A stretch of DNA of 64,000 nucleotides from Fratercula arctica (GCA_947846985.1 CANTUZ010000008.1:24385352-24449351); one strand, 5' to 3'. Counted from the first letter of the stretch, positions 50,901 to 63,845 are shown. A program made the numbers and translations. Notes: generated from the sequence alone by a model not told the origin.

Positions 50901-52504
50901 CTCCCAACCTGCTTCTAAGATGGACCATGAAAACTTTATGAATAGGAATGTATTCAGGATTGGTTACATGAGGCAAGACTCAGTGACCTGATGAATCTCT
51001 GTATAGTCCCCCATCCCTGTCTTGCTAAATGCAGAGCTTTGAACTTTCATGCTACTTAACAACAATATTAGATGAACTATACAGGTGGATAGATTTTATC
51101 AAGTCAATGGCGTATTTTGATGTGCAGTTAGTCACTGGAAGTTATCTTTTTTCACCTTTGTTTTCAGTCTGCGTTTCTGCTCTTGTCTTTTTCATATTTG
51201 AATTGGATAGAAACTAAATCTGGAAGTAGCATGAATACGACAGTCCAAAAATAGTTTCTGGAAAACCTAATTAAAGAATTGGCAAAATGTTGCCTGCTAT
51301 CATTGTGAGTTCAGAGCCTGGTTAAATGAAATTTGAAGAATCTCAGCCTCCAGTAGTGAACTTGTTATGGGTATTAGAGACAAAGTCAAGAACACAATGT
51401 GGTAATTATCAAAGAGAAATATGAAAAACAGTATTGAAGCATTAACTAACACAATACTCATTAGAACACTAAAGTCTTCCCTAGATGAATATCTACTCAT
51501 ATTTCTTGAATTTTTAAGTTGTTTATAGTACAGTAAAAGATCATGCTAGAGGGCTGTTTTACATAAGAAGGCAAATTATCAGATTTGATAATTCTTTCAT
51601 ATTGGCTATCCTGGAAAATGTTGCAAACAGACTATTTCTTTACATTGAGTATAATTTCCTTGAGTAACTCCCAGATGCTTGGTAAGGTAGGGAGAAACTG
51701 GAGTGTTTGACAAAGTAAACAGAAATACATACAGGGCTAATCCAAAGCCCAAGATGTCAATAGAAGGATTTCTACTGATTCAAATAAGCTGCAGGTCAGG
51801 CCAGTGTTGCAGAAGTCATCTTAGTAATGGACTCCCCCCCACACACGGTACAAAGGGAACTCTTTATACGTATATCCAAACAGAGTGTTTGGAATGCTTC
51901 CAGCAGAGTTTGGCTCTGATTTGACATGAATTTATTTCAGCTTGTTAAGCCACTACTATATGATTTAAATAAATGTTATTTTAATGGATGCTGATAAAAG
52001 GAGATGGACTTTATGACATGTAGTTCAATTTGTGAGCCTGACTCCTTAAATACCTCAGTTTTGCCAGCACGTAAGTAATTTTTCTTTAACAAAAAAAACC
52101 ACAGATAGCTTGTAAACATCTAAAAAGCCTAGGACTGCATGTTGGGGAAAAAAAATAATGTTCAGTTTAGAGTTTGAACTCTTTGTTGAGTGAATTTCAC
52201 ATGACTGTTTCTTATAGAAATCATTTGGGAAAGTTTATTAGTGAAACTTTTGAATGTTTTGTTTCGATTGCAATTTAGATCTTCACAGAATTAATGGAAT
52301 CAAACTGTATAGTAGTTGTTCACATGAAGGAAGGTTACATTTTAAACACATAAATACAGAATTAACTAACAGTCCTATTCTCACCAAAAGTCTAGGTAGC
52401 CACAGTAAATTGTAAAGAAATATTTAGAAATTACCTTTTCCAAGTTTGGTATTTTTTTTCTAAAAATATCTAGAATTTTGGTAAGGGCAAGAATTGGAAC
52501 TCAA

Positions 52505-53080
52505 ATGGGACCCAGTGTTTCAGGTGTGGTAGAGTGAAATCATGTCATCGCTTGATCTGTTGACTATACTTTTACTGATGCAGCCCAGGACATGGTTTCC
52601 CTTCATTGTTGCAACAGGACAACTGCTGACTCATGTTCAGCTTTCTGTCCACCAGTACTTCCAAAGCCATACTCTAGTTAGTGAGATCCCAGCCTGTGTT
52701 GCTGCTTGGGTTTATTCCATCCCATGTGCAGGGCTTTACATTTATCTTTGTTAAACCTCATGCATTTCTTGTTAGTCCAGTCTTCCAGCCTGCTAAGGTC
52801 TCTCTTCCTAAGGTGGCTCTTGTCTCTGCTGCATCTGCCTCTCCTTCTAGCTTGGTGTCATCCCCAGACTTTTTGAGTTTGCATTCAGTTCCATCACCCC
52901 AATCATTTATAAAGATATGGTATATTACTGGACCCCAATAATGACCCCTGAAGACCTCTACTTGTGACTGCCTCCTGCTTTGGCTTTGAGCCATTAAGCA
53001 CCTCCCATATGCATTAGCCTCCCCTGATTGACATCTCCAACAGTTTTCCACATGCATTTACTTTGGATGTCTAGCCTGGA
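52505..53080 (-). mobile_element. CR1 LINE internal fragment, decayed reverse-transcriptase 3' part
   Basis: On the plus strand, GATGCAGCCCAGGACATGG, CTCATGTTCAGCTTTCTGTC, CACCAGTACTTCCAAAGCC, TGCAGGGCTTTACATTTATC, TTGTTAAACCTCATGCATTTC and AGCTTGGTGTCATCCCCAGAC follow, in order, the reverse complement of the CR1 reverse-transcriptase C-terminal region. Translated on the minus strand, the frame across 52910-52830 gives INDWGDGTEC and then KSGDDTKLEG, where intact CR1 has IND...GTEC and KFADDTKL. The catalytic FADD box is thus altered to SGDD, and downstream sequence is shifted. The copy lacks the CR1 3' tail, which should lie below 52505, so it is a piece cut at both ends. It is non-functional. 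Confidence 0.88.
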
Positions 53081-54970
53081 GGTGGCAATCTTCTGACCAC
53101 AGGAAAATGCACCTACTTTGTAGAGATTTACAGCATTTATAAAATCATAGATAGCTGTGATACATGAAAGATTAATGCATGTAGGTATATATACAACTCA
53201 TCTAGCAACTGTTTGGTAGACAGTAACTTACATAAGATTCATGCATTTCAGAACATTTTGAATACTCTACAGACCTGTAGTAAAAATGTAAACTGTGCTT
53301 TAAAGCAATGTGTGTCTGTCAGCATATTTTATTCATACACTTATTTTTTTTATTCAATAATTTCTGAAGTATCATCTTTTGCTATTTTTTGGTCCATATG
53401 GTCTCATATGAGATGTCATTAGCAAAAAAATGAATATAAATAATATTGCTAGAGTCATAGATGTAATAGATGTAGAGGCAAATGGTAATTACAGTGTCAA
53501 AAAAAAAAAAAAGATGCTAATTGATTTATATGCTTCATGGCACAATGTGCTTGGTAGCTTGGTTCTTATTAGGTCATTCCAGCATAGAATTGAATAACTT
53601 GTTCAGTCTTAACTGTGTCATGTTGAAAAATTGCGTTATTTTTTAATACTCCTACAGTATATTTCAGGAGACACATGAAAACAGAAGAATGTTGTGACAG
53701 CCTGATGTTCAAGATGGGCCTGTATCAAAATTCTGTATCTAATTTTGAGAAAAAAGAAGTAGCATTAGAGGGCTTGAAATCTTAGCCCCAGATTTTACGT
53801 TTATGGCTTTGGTCATCATAAGCGGAAAGAAGCTTCTCTGGCATAGAGAAGTTTTCAATTGCAAATAAAATTTAAAGTTAAAAAAAAGAAAAAGGAAAAT
53901 CTCTCCCAACTAGCATACCCACAGCACTTCTCTTTTTTGAGATAAAGGATACAATAATATCATTAAAGTCTTGGCCACGAGACTTATACTGTAGCTGGAG
54001 TCTCACTCTCCTCTTTCTCTGCTTTTTCTCTCTCTTCTCGTTTGTTTATTCCCCATTCCAGGTGAAATCTCTGTGGAGCTAACTATTCATTCTTTCCCCA
54101 ATTAATTCACTAGGAAATCTTAGTTTGGCTTTGGCATGGGACTTTGTTCTCTGTGTGGCAGCTGAGCACTGCTGATTCCTGGGATAAGTTTCAAATGACA
54201 AAAGCACGTCACTTGGGCTTTGATCTTTAATTTCAATCACTGGTGGAAAAGATGTAATCATCTGCTGGTTTTGCTAAGTATAAATGCGATGAAAGTAAGA
54301 ATTACGTCGTACAAGGGTAAAACTGCTAATGCAGTAGCTGAGCATCATTTTGTAAAACTGCAAAAACATCCTGTCTGTATCTTATGAAGAAGTTTTTTCA
54401 CTTTTCTGTTCAGCTGATTTATTACAATCCACCGTGTTGGAGGGTGCCTGAACTTGCTTCCTCTTTCCTTTTCAGCTTCCTTATTTTAGCTCAGATGGTA
54501 CTTTACTTTAAATCACATAATATGGTAAAAGGTCTGTTATTTGACCTGGGACTAGGTTCACACGACCAATCTTAGCCAGTCTAAAATTAAATGTAAACAA
54601 TGCTAAAATATACTGAATAATTCTCAACTTAAACCCGGTAGCTGCCAAGTAGAACAGTACTTTATTATTGCACAGTAAAACACAATTAGAATAATGACTG
54701 TTAATGATTTAAAGTGTTTGTAAAATGAACATACCAAACCTTTCATTCCACAATACTATTATTGCAGCTGTACCCTATTTGTTGAGGGCTTGAGGAGACA
54801 TTTCCTATTTTGTTTGATTTATAGCTTTATAACCTCACACATAGTAGGAATTTTCCACTGGTGATTGCACAATGTATGGAAAGGACAAAATTATTTTTAA
54901 AATTGATCGTTTCACAAATTGCCACTTCTACTCTGTAGTCAAGTATTTCCTACTTCTGTAGAGCTTTTTT
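53081..54970. other. Gene-free AT-rich DNA
   Basis: I see no gene or element, only a 14-base A run at 53499-53512 and AT-rich unique-looking sequence. Confidence 0.6.
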
Positions 54971-55022
54971 TCCCTCCCATTAATACGATACTCCCTCCCA
55001 TTAATACGATACTCCCTCCCAT
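54971..55022. repeat. 21-bp minisatellite, 2.5 perfect copies
   Basis: A 21-base unit beginning TCCCTCCCATTAATACG and ending ATAC is present at 54971-54991 and 54992-55012, followed by the first ten bases of a third unit at 55013-55022. All copies are identical, including a CpG that mutates easily, which points to recent expansion. Copy number is likely to vary between individuals. Confidence 0.93.
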
Positions 55023-57625
55023 GATGAATGTATTAACAGAGTTAGCTTTCTAATTATATTTGTATTGTAGTACACCAACAGGATAGTTTTTGCCATGGAA
55101 TTCATTATCTATGAAAGATGCAGTTTAAAAAAGAAACAATCACAGACTATGATTTTAGAGACATAAGCTATAAAAACTTTAATATCAAGATTAAATTGTT
55201 TTTTTGTTGCTGTTTTGTCTTTACTCAGTTTAAATCTATAGCTACAGTATGATAAATTGCCATGAAAGGGTAAGAAAGGCTAGGAAATGTTGCATGGTTT
55301 GAGAAATACTCCATGGAGGCACTGTGGATTCTTTAAGAGAAAAAATCACAACTGTTGTAAATTAATCTAGCTTCCTTGGTGAAGCCTTGTGAGCTGTCTC
55401 AGCACCATGTTCACTTCTGTTCCAGAATGCTTCCAAACATCTCTGGTACTAGACAGGTATCCAGACATATTGTTTATTCTATCATGTGTCCTAAGAACAT
55501 CTGTGGTTGTTTTTCTGCTAATCTGGCATGGGATTAGTTCACATTCAGATCTTGCTTTGATGGATGTGTGTGGTGAGCAAGATGGTTTAAGATGGATGAC
55601 TTTATTTAGTTACTGTAATTCATTTGGGGCAAACAGAAAAGAGAAAAAGACTTATCAGTCAAAGATAGCAAATTCGCAATACTAAAAAAAGTGAAATTAT
55701 GTGAGAAGATGTGGAACTTCGTTGTTTTAAGCATGCTGCCTTACGGCTAGGAAAACCTCAAGCTATTTATTTTGCCAATATTTTCTATTGGCCATGGAGT
55801 CCAGGCAAGTCTTGTTTTCCATCACAGACCCAAACAGACATGAAATGCTTCTTTTACGGTTTAGTGTCATTCTCCTGGTTGGCCTACTTAATACAGCATT
55901 GCTCTGAGAAAGTAATGAGTAAGAAAAGCCAAAAATAGAACTATTGCTGGTGGGGAGGCTGCGTGCACCAGAAATGGTACTTTTCTTAAAACAATCTTCA
56001 TGTGACTGTGATTCACAGAAATTTCTGGTGTTTTTTAAAAAAACTGTTGAAGGTCATGAACTACTCACCTTCATGTATTAGCTCTGCTGTGTGAAGGGAG
56101 TAACTTGTTAATGATCAGCATGTTCTCATTGTTTGCAACACGTTTTACAGGGAAATGTGTGGATTCAGTATAATGGTATGACCTCAGTCTCGCAGCCTAA
56201 CATGGGCGGAGCTTTCATAACATTCACTCACTTATTGCATAAACTGAGAAGGGGAGTGTCACTTGTAGTGGGGCCAAAGAATCAAGACCCTACCTCAGTG
56301 TTCATTTAAAAAAAATAAGTGATAAAATGTATTGTATATCATCATCACCATCTTTGTCATTGTTTTTAACTGTTTCATTAGAAGCTTCCTTAGCAAGTTC
56401 AGTGGAAGGTTGTTGCGCATGTGTGTGTCCCTGTGCATGTGTTCTCCAAGTACTTCTCTTTCATTTGCTGTGGTTTATAGTAAAATAAAGCTCAGAGTAA
56501 AGTGGTGAAAACTTGGACAGCGTCTCTTGAGTTCCAGGAACTCCGCTATTGTGAATTATTATTCTGAAAAAAGATGAGTTTCTGTCATTTAAAATTAAAA
56601 GGCAATTTCTACACAAAGTATTAAGTTTGTAAAAGTCTAAAAAAAGTTTTTAAAATGGGTGGGATTTAAGCATTCTTATTAAAAGTGTATTATTCTGCTT
56701 AGCTTTTATATCTAAAATATTTGCATTGCAGTGCTGAGCTTTTGTTTAGAAGTTAAAAATACACTGCTGTTAGAGTCTCTTTTTAAAGGAAAATCAATAC
56801 ATTTAGAACAGAAAAACAAGCAAATTTTGTTGGGTTAAATTTTAGAATAGGAAATGAAGTTTTGCTGAGATAAGGAGTTTTCCAAGCCACTAGAAATTTT
56901 TATTGTATAATACTTAAAAGACACACGGGTAACCTAACATTTGTTTTTATGAGGAGCATTAAGAAACATTAACTTGATGACAGTCAGTTACTTTGATTTT
57001 TAATTTTATGATAGGCACAATAATATTAGAAGTACCTTATTTTTTGGTGAAGATAATGAAAACTGAATTTTCATTTGGCTGAAACTTATAGTACTGCACC
57101 TGCAAAAATGAATATGAATCTGTGTTTGTTCTTGCAGAAAGGGTGGTTGGGCAATCCAGCATCTGTTAGTAAAATATGTGTACTTGTGTATGAAGGCAAG
57201 TACAAAATCTTGCTTAAGTCCTGCTTAATATGACCTGCTCTATTCAAGAGACCTTCTCACTATTGCTCAGTCTTGCAACACTGGTTACAAGCTTTTGTGA
57301 ATTGAGATTTTGGATCAAATTTAACTAGTAAAAAACCAAAGTCTCAGCATGTGAGATGCATGATGCAAAGCCTCTGAGAAAAGTAAGAACACAGTCAAAG
57401 TAATCCAAGAAGTCTTTTCAGACAGGAAACCTTCCACTTACCAAGTTTTAATTAATTACATTAACTATGAAATTAACTAAAACTCAGATTGTTATGTTAG
57501 AAACAAAGATGAGTATGCTTAATTTAAGATAGATTGGTTGATCTACTCCTTAAGATTACATAGAAACTCCTTGTCTTTAAATATCCAGGAAACAGAATAA
57601 TAATTTCTATTCATTGTGCAGAAGC

Positions 57626-57655
57626 GAAACAATACGAAGAGAAACAATACAAAGA
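57626..57655. repeat. 15-bp tandem duplication
   Basis: GAAACAATACGAAGA is followed directly by GAAACAATACAAAGA. The single G/A difference could be loss of the CpG in one copy. Confidence 0.85.
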
Positions 57656-59025
57656 GATTGCACTGCAGAAAAACAAATGTTGCTATGTGCTGACAGAAAT
57701 AGAGGAAGCTTTCCCAGGACATGAAAACACAGTACAGTTGGAGGTGATGATAGGATCTGACTGTTTGTTTGTGTTTGGAAGATCTTAACTTTAAAATGAA
57801 TGCATATAACTTTGCGTGGCAGATTGTTTTACTTTCCACTGCTTAAGGACTGTTATCCTGACCACAGTAAAAGTAATGCAAATAATTTAGAAATTCAGTA
57901 GAATTAACAAGAATTTAATGCAAGAAATCTCAATATAGTTAAGTCTTTTAAATGGCTTAACGGTCTATTTAAGTTGTGGTTTTAAGGAATAAGGTTTGTT
58001 ACCAATGTATCCACACTTAAAGACTAAGACTAGAGAATTAACCAGGGAATCTTTGATTGAATGTTGTAAAATGTACCTAAAACTTGCTAAATATAAAGTG
58101 CATATTTCCAATTTCATTGCTAACAACTAGTCAGACAAAACACCCACAAAACTTGCAGTAAATATCACCAGGTCTTTGAAATATCAAAAGATGTGTACTT
58201 TGCTGCTATTCAGCTTTTTATTTTGGTCCATGTTTTAAAAATAGATCATTATTTCATCTGTTGTATGCTGTAAAAATAGAATCTCAGTGTTTTGATGAGT
58301 TGACCAGAGTTGCACAAGTGCCCAGAAATATAAAACTGTGCTCAGGAAAGAGGAGAAAATGTTGTACTTCAAGTAAAGTAAGGTAAAAGTTTATTGTGGA
58401 AAGACAGGATTTTACCTATCTCGGTCTATATCCCTATTTTCAAATCACATCTTTCTTTCACTAGTTGCTACCATGCTCTGCTCCCTTTCTGTAGTGAGGA
58501 TGCCCCTGACTTCAGCATCTGGCAGTCCTGGGGATTTCTCTGAAGAGCTATCTCCAGAAAAGGGTTTAAACTGTCTGTCTGTTTGGTCTGTGGTATCTTT
58601 TTGCAGCCAGTATCTTTTGTGATTTTCACTTTTACTGAATATTAAAGTAAAAATCCAGGTATCATCTCAACTGTAGCAGGAAAACTTGGTATAAATATTT
58701 AAATCTCTGTAATAAGATATAAAGAATGTACATCTTCACTAGGTCTTTGCTTTAGATCAGGAGTGCAATTTTGAAATGACTCTCCCTGTTGCGCACCCTT
58801 ACTGTGCAATGGCTTGTATTGCAGAGCAGCCAATGCCTAACAAACAAAATTAAAATGGAAAGCATGCTCCAGAAGCGCACTGGAAAAAATTGCCTTTATG
58901 TTTACATTTGTATAACTGTTTGAGGCCAATGTGGAGCCCAAGGAGGGGCTGAGAACTTTTCAAATTGCCTGCTGATTCTGGGTTGCTTTAAAACTTGCTG
59001 AATAAATAGATTGTCCTGGAAATCT

Positions 59026-59049
59026 GCCAAAGTTATAGCCAAAGTTACA
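59026..59049. repeat. 12-bp tandem duplication
   Basis: GCCAAAGTTATA is followed by GCCAAAGTTACA, one mismatch, then a partial third start GCAAA. Confidence 0.8.
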
Positions 59050-62000
59050 GCAAATGGCTCAGAATATTTTTCTGGAGAGGTACGTGTTTGTTAGTGGAAA
59101 AACCAACAGCATATTCAAAGAAAATAGTGCAGGGACAGTATGCTCCGATTTTGTGGAAAAGCTGGCAGCTTTTCAGGTAATTAATAGGCTGAAAAGATGG
59201 TGTGAACATTGAGTAATAAATCCTCTGTCTTCTGTTGTTTATTTTCAGGGAAACAATCTTTGTAAATAGGATTTTGTTAAGGAAGCATCAAACACTCTTA
59301 GCAGTTTCTTCTCCTAGTAGTAGTACTATTTCTCCTCTGTGCTTAGAACTATGGATATTGGTCAAAGAAGCATACGTGGCCCCAGTCTGAATTGCTTCTC
59401 CGTGTAGATCCATGCACATTTCATGGGACCAGTCCCTTCTTGAGGGTATTTTGTGCTAAGGAGGCCCTATTAGCCTCTGATTCTAGCACCTCCAAAGCAT
59501 CCTTTCGTGACCTAAGTGCTCAGCTAAAAGACAGAAACTCTTAATTAAAATCAGAACAAAATCATTTGGCTCGGAAAGAAAGAAATAATTACAGAATGAT
59601 TTTAAAACAATTGGAAAACATCTGACTGGTCTTTTGCCTTTCTGCATGTTTATTCTAGTCTCCCAAAGCAGCAGTTTTGAAACCAAAAGTCATCTTTTTG
59701 ACTCAGTTGGCAAATAATAGATCACAGAAACCAAGTGTTGGGCCATGTTTCCTTGCTTTTACTTTCCCTCACATGGTTGACTTCCAAGACCAAGACTCTC
59801 TGCAGTTAAATATTTATGTACAAAGTTTGGATATCTCTTGTATTCAGTGTTTCATAGAGACATGAAATCTACTACAGTTTGTTGCCTAATAGCTTGTTCT
59901 GAATTTTTGGTATAGGAACAGGCATGGGGTTGTACAATTGTTAGTGCACTCCAGTCTTCTGGCCAGGCATGAGTGCATGGCACTGCACAGTGCTTGTGGA
60001 GGAGAACTGCGGTCTACCATGCCCCCTATGCTAAGTTAGCTCCTGGATGTACTTTTATACAGAACCCACTGAACAATGCTTGATAAATCAAATAACAGCT
60101 TGTGGAAACCATTTTTCTGTGTATCTTCTGGTATCTGTACATCCAGCTTCCATTGACTAATCTGTATTTTGTTAAAAATGTCTTTTCTGAGATAAAAACC
60201 TTCAAAATTTTACTCTTCCCGGCTGCTAAAGAGCTAGTGATTTAACTATTTATGATGAGGAGCATATGTTGCCTTTTGGCCACTGACAATAGCATTGAGA
60301 AATTACAGTGCAACTGATTTACTTTCAGCACGTTGCTTTGAATTATGTGAGACAGGAAAATAAAGAACTGACTACTATACTTGCTTTTGAAACACCACTT
60401 TGGATTTAGAACAATCAACGTGCCACAGGATTTGTTGAATACAACAATTTCATTAACAGAATTTATTGGGTTTTTTTGTTGGCTATGCAATCTGCACTTA
60501 ATTACTTAATTTGTGTTGGGACCATTCATTAGAAAGAATATAATGTCATATTTCTGTTATGCTATTTTTAAATGCTGTGTAACCTGTCAAGTAATAGATC
60601 TTAGCTCCAAGATTAAATTTCTTCTGTGTTATTACATTATAAAACTCTTACAAAACTTGATATAAAAATTAAATTTGTTAAATATTATTACTGTTTCTTC
60701 TTTCCTGAAAGAGAATTGTGGACTGGCTCTTTCAGTTGTAAACCTCTGTCTTGGAGAAAGTTAATTTCATTAGAACAATTCTGATGCATCTTTTGGCTGA
60801 TATCACTTTGAACCTCAGGGGAGAAATCCTTAATATTAACCAAAACCTAGACAAGCCTACTGTTTAATACCAGATTTACAAGAGGATATTTCTAAATATC
60901 TTACAAATTCTATGCTTTTGCTGCAGTGTCCTTTGCAATTAGTTCTCCTAAATAATCTTTCAAAAATAGTCTGCTCAAACTGTTATTGCCATTATTTCTT
61001 GTTTTATTGTAATAACATCTATGTTTGTGAATCAATACTGCATATTCACTTTGATAGTCAGTGTAATCATGTAATAAAGGGACAGCTTCTACCCCCACAG
61101 AATTCTTCCTACACCTTGTCTGTAGTGCTGCATGTGCAGTATGTGCCAAAACTACCCATCTTCTAGTACGGTCTTCAATCTATTGGGAAACTGAATAAGC
61201 ATTATTTATGGTATCCTTTCTATTTAATTTCTGTGTCATACTTGAATGTTTGTTTTTAATAATAATAAATGTTTCAGTCCCTTTGCAGTCACTAATAGTC
61301 TGATCCTAAGAAATGTTAGATGTAGTGATCTCAGGATCAACAGCGATAGCAATTAGCAAGATCCACACGTGAGTTGAATGTTGTCTTTCAAAGCTATATT
61401 CATAGGATTGTTTTATTTCATGATTTGCAAAAGCAAAGGGAGAAGCTGGGTATGATTATATGGAGTTTTTAGCCATAGGCAAGCCCAGCTAATTACATTT
61501 ACCATGGAAAGCATGAAAAATGAAAAACAGAAAGAAAATGATAACGTAAGAGATGAATCCCTGGCAGAAACTGTTGGCATTTAAGAATAATTTAGTTTTT
61601 GATAGAAATGTTAGCTACTCTTGTAAGTCATTTTGCATATTTTAGGTATTTAACGAAGCTGTAGAAAAGGTTTTAAATGACTTTGGTTTGATTTAAGCAG
61701 CTCATTGTTCTCTTTTCACTGAGACAGAGCATTCAATGTTTGTTATACGCTCACCCATATAGGCAAGTTGTATCAAAGATACATTTTTGTGCTATACTTG
61801 CAAAAATTCTGGGAGCAGCCCCAGCTCTGAGTGCACTTCCTACCATTGTCATAAATCACTAGATACATGTTTTGCCTTACTTGGGAAATTCTTTTGTAAA
61901 TCAATGGCTGCACTAAAATCTGTTGTTTATGAAAGCATGGTGAGAGCTATGCTCTGAGGTTTTTAGTTTTTCTGGGAGTCAAACAACATATTTTTTTCTC

Positions 62001-63227
62001 CCTCTCAACCCAGTTTGTGTGATATTTGAGTTTCAAAATAAATTTTACATATTCTAAAGCCCATAATTATTGAAGTTTCAATAATGAGCTTGGACAAACT
62101 TAATGTTGTGTTCATTTTGTAATAAAAGATTCTAACTGATTTTTTTTAAGCTCTTACCACTGCTTCTGTCTCTTTTCAAATGCAGACTGTTCTGCTATGA
62201 AATAGCTTTTAATTACAAAGTTATACAGATATTGTATTTTGAGTTTAAATCTCTCATTTCTTTGTTAGGTGACTCTTTTTTTTTTAACTCACCCACTGTG
62301 TCTAAACCCTAGGTAGTAAGCATTCTTGGCAGGGATTATCATTGTACAAATGAAGTTTGTTACTTGTTCATATAATATTTAGCTTTGTTGGGAGGGGTTT
62401 GTAGAAATTGCATATACTAGAAACAGCTGATCATATTTTCTGGACAAAAGTTCCTGTAAGTTCAGCTATTTGTCTTTCTCTATTTCTTTTGAAATATCCC
62501 TAAATCATATGGAGTCTTCACTAATATTTTGGTGAAATATGAATAGTAACAGTATTAATGAAATTATTTAAATGAAAGTAAGTTTATTTTAAAGTAAGAT
62601 TTTGATAGTTTTTAATAGATGTAATTGACACTGGAAATCTTCACTGGTACTTTTTAAAATGTGACAATTCTGTTCTCAGTTGTACATTTGCATTTCTAAA
62701 AACATATTTAACAGATATAAAAAATGTGATGTTACAGAGTTAAGCTGTGGTACACATTGCTATTTTTTTGAGGTAAACTCAGTTTAAAAGACACTCTTAC
62801 AACATTCTCAGCACTTGTTCCTGATCATTATATTCCTCCCTTCTAAGATGGAGGTCATAGTCCCCTCAGTTCTGTAAAGGAGTCTTAGCATGAAAATGCT
62901 CTGAGAATAATCAGTGAAGTGAGCCTTTAATGAGCTTAAAAACCCCTGTTTCTAAAAACTCTTTCTAAAACATGTTTGCTTGGGTGTTTTATGTATTTTT
63001 AAACCAGATCAATTGCCTATTCAGTTTAGGGTGTAGCTGCACAAATTGTTGAATCAATGCGACTGAGGTGGCAGTAACATCCAGAAACGTTGAGTCAGCA
63101 AGCTGGAAGGTCTTGGAACATGCTTAGTTCAGAACAAAGTTTTATGGGCATAAAAAAAGTCCTTTATAATAACTTGGTTCCTTGTAATTACTCTTTGGGT
63201 TTATACTGATCAGTACAAGTAAATTTT

Positions 63228-63290
63228 CCTTAGGGCTTTATCCTGTTTTCATTGAGATAACAGCAATTCCCATTGATCTCAAGCTTTTCC
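63228..63290 (-). repeat. Possible ancient amniote repeat tail
   Basis: On the minus strand the text reads GAGATCAATGGGAATTGCTG, then ATCTCAATGAAAACAGGATAA and AGCCCTAAGG. This recalls a motif common in old dispersed repeats of birds, turtles and crocodiles, of the form TTGACTTCAATGGGA followed by AGCAGGATCAGGCCCTAA. The family name is not certain, and the match is partial. Confidence 0.35.
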
Positions 63291-63774
63291 CAATCTGTTT
63301 CCTCAGTGCATTCAGGGATATTATCGTAGCATAAGAACACAAATTGCTTTCCATAGAGAGGAATGGGTTTTAATCTGTGACTTCGTAAATTGAAGCATTT
63401 TCGTGATGTATTTGTAGATTCATTGAGAGTAAGAATTGACCAAAAAGAGGCAAATAGATTCAGGCCATTAGAATATAATTCACAGAGCTTCAAATGCTTG
63501 AACTCTGTTCCTGATGGTAATTTCAGGAGCTGTCAACCTGACCGTTCTCTGTGGTTGCGTGTACTAAGCAGTTTAAATAATTACACAGTATTTCTTAAGA
63601 AGGCTGTCTTCAAATGGCAAAATAACACTTTCTGAAAACACTGTAAATCTTACAATGTTCTGACAGGCACTATTTTCAAAATGTGTATTTCAAATAAAAC
63701 TAAGAAAAATAAAATGGTAGCCTAATACAGAGCTTAAGATATTCTCAATATGAATATACAAAGTGCTATAATTG
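63291..63774. other. Gene-free stretch with overlapping open frames
   Basis: Open frames of 87 and 81 codons on opposite strands overlap around 63390-63493. Neither peptide is recognisable, and no splice or promoter context supports either one. I treat them as chance. Confidence 0.5.
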
Positions 63775-63845
63775 TCAGACCAAAGGTCTGTCTAATGCAG
63801 TACCTTTCTCTGAAGGTAGTTAATAGCAGATGCTTGGGAGGGTAG
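63775..63845 (+). repeat. Ancient amniote interspersed-repeat motif (copy 2)
   Basis: GTCAGACCAAAGGTCTGTCTA at about 63775-63796, followed by ATGCAGTACCTTTCTCTGAAGGTAG and AGCAGATGCTTGGGAGGG, matches the layout of an old amniote repeat: GGTCAGACCAAAGGTCCATCTAGCCCAGTATCCTGTCTC, then GCCAGATGCTTCAGAGGG. It shares GGTCTGTCT with the copy at 32613-32660. The family name is not certain. The last 155 bases of the window after it hold nothing recognisable. Confidence 0.6.

Larger units (their letters stand above)
44086..52504. other. Gene-free DNA
   Basis: No gene is supported in these 8.4 kb. Small features are a 12-bp perfect tandem duplication at 45203-45226, a T/G tract at 47617-47658 and a 9-bp tandem duplication at 47890-47907. 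The parts at about 44440-44640 and 48960-49280 are less AT-rich but unrecognised. Short open frames occur on both strands, as elsewhere. Confidence 0.55.
55023..63227. other. Gene-free AT-rich DNA
   Basis: No gene or mobile element was recognised in these 8.2 kb. A 15-bp tandem duplication with one mismatch is at 57626-57655, and a 12-bp one at 59026-59049. The part at about 59920-60050 is less AT-rich and unrecognised. The rest is AT-rich with short chance open frames. Confidence 0.55.

Noticed and set aside
53140..53165. AAAATCATAGATAGCTGTGATA as a possible reverse CR1 tail
   Set aside because: It lacks the GGTTGGAAGGGACC core, and ATCATAG alone is not enough in AT-rich sequence.
63230..63635. 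Overlapping 87- and 81-codon open frames on opposite strands
   Set aside because: Part of the minus frame lies in a probable old repeat tail, and neither peptide resembles a known family.
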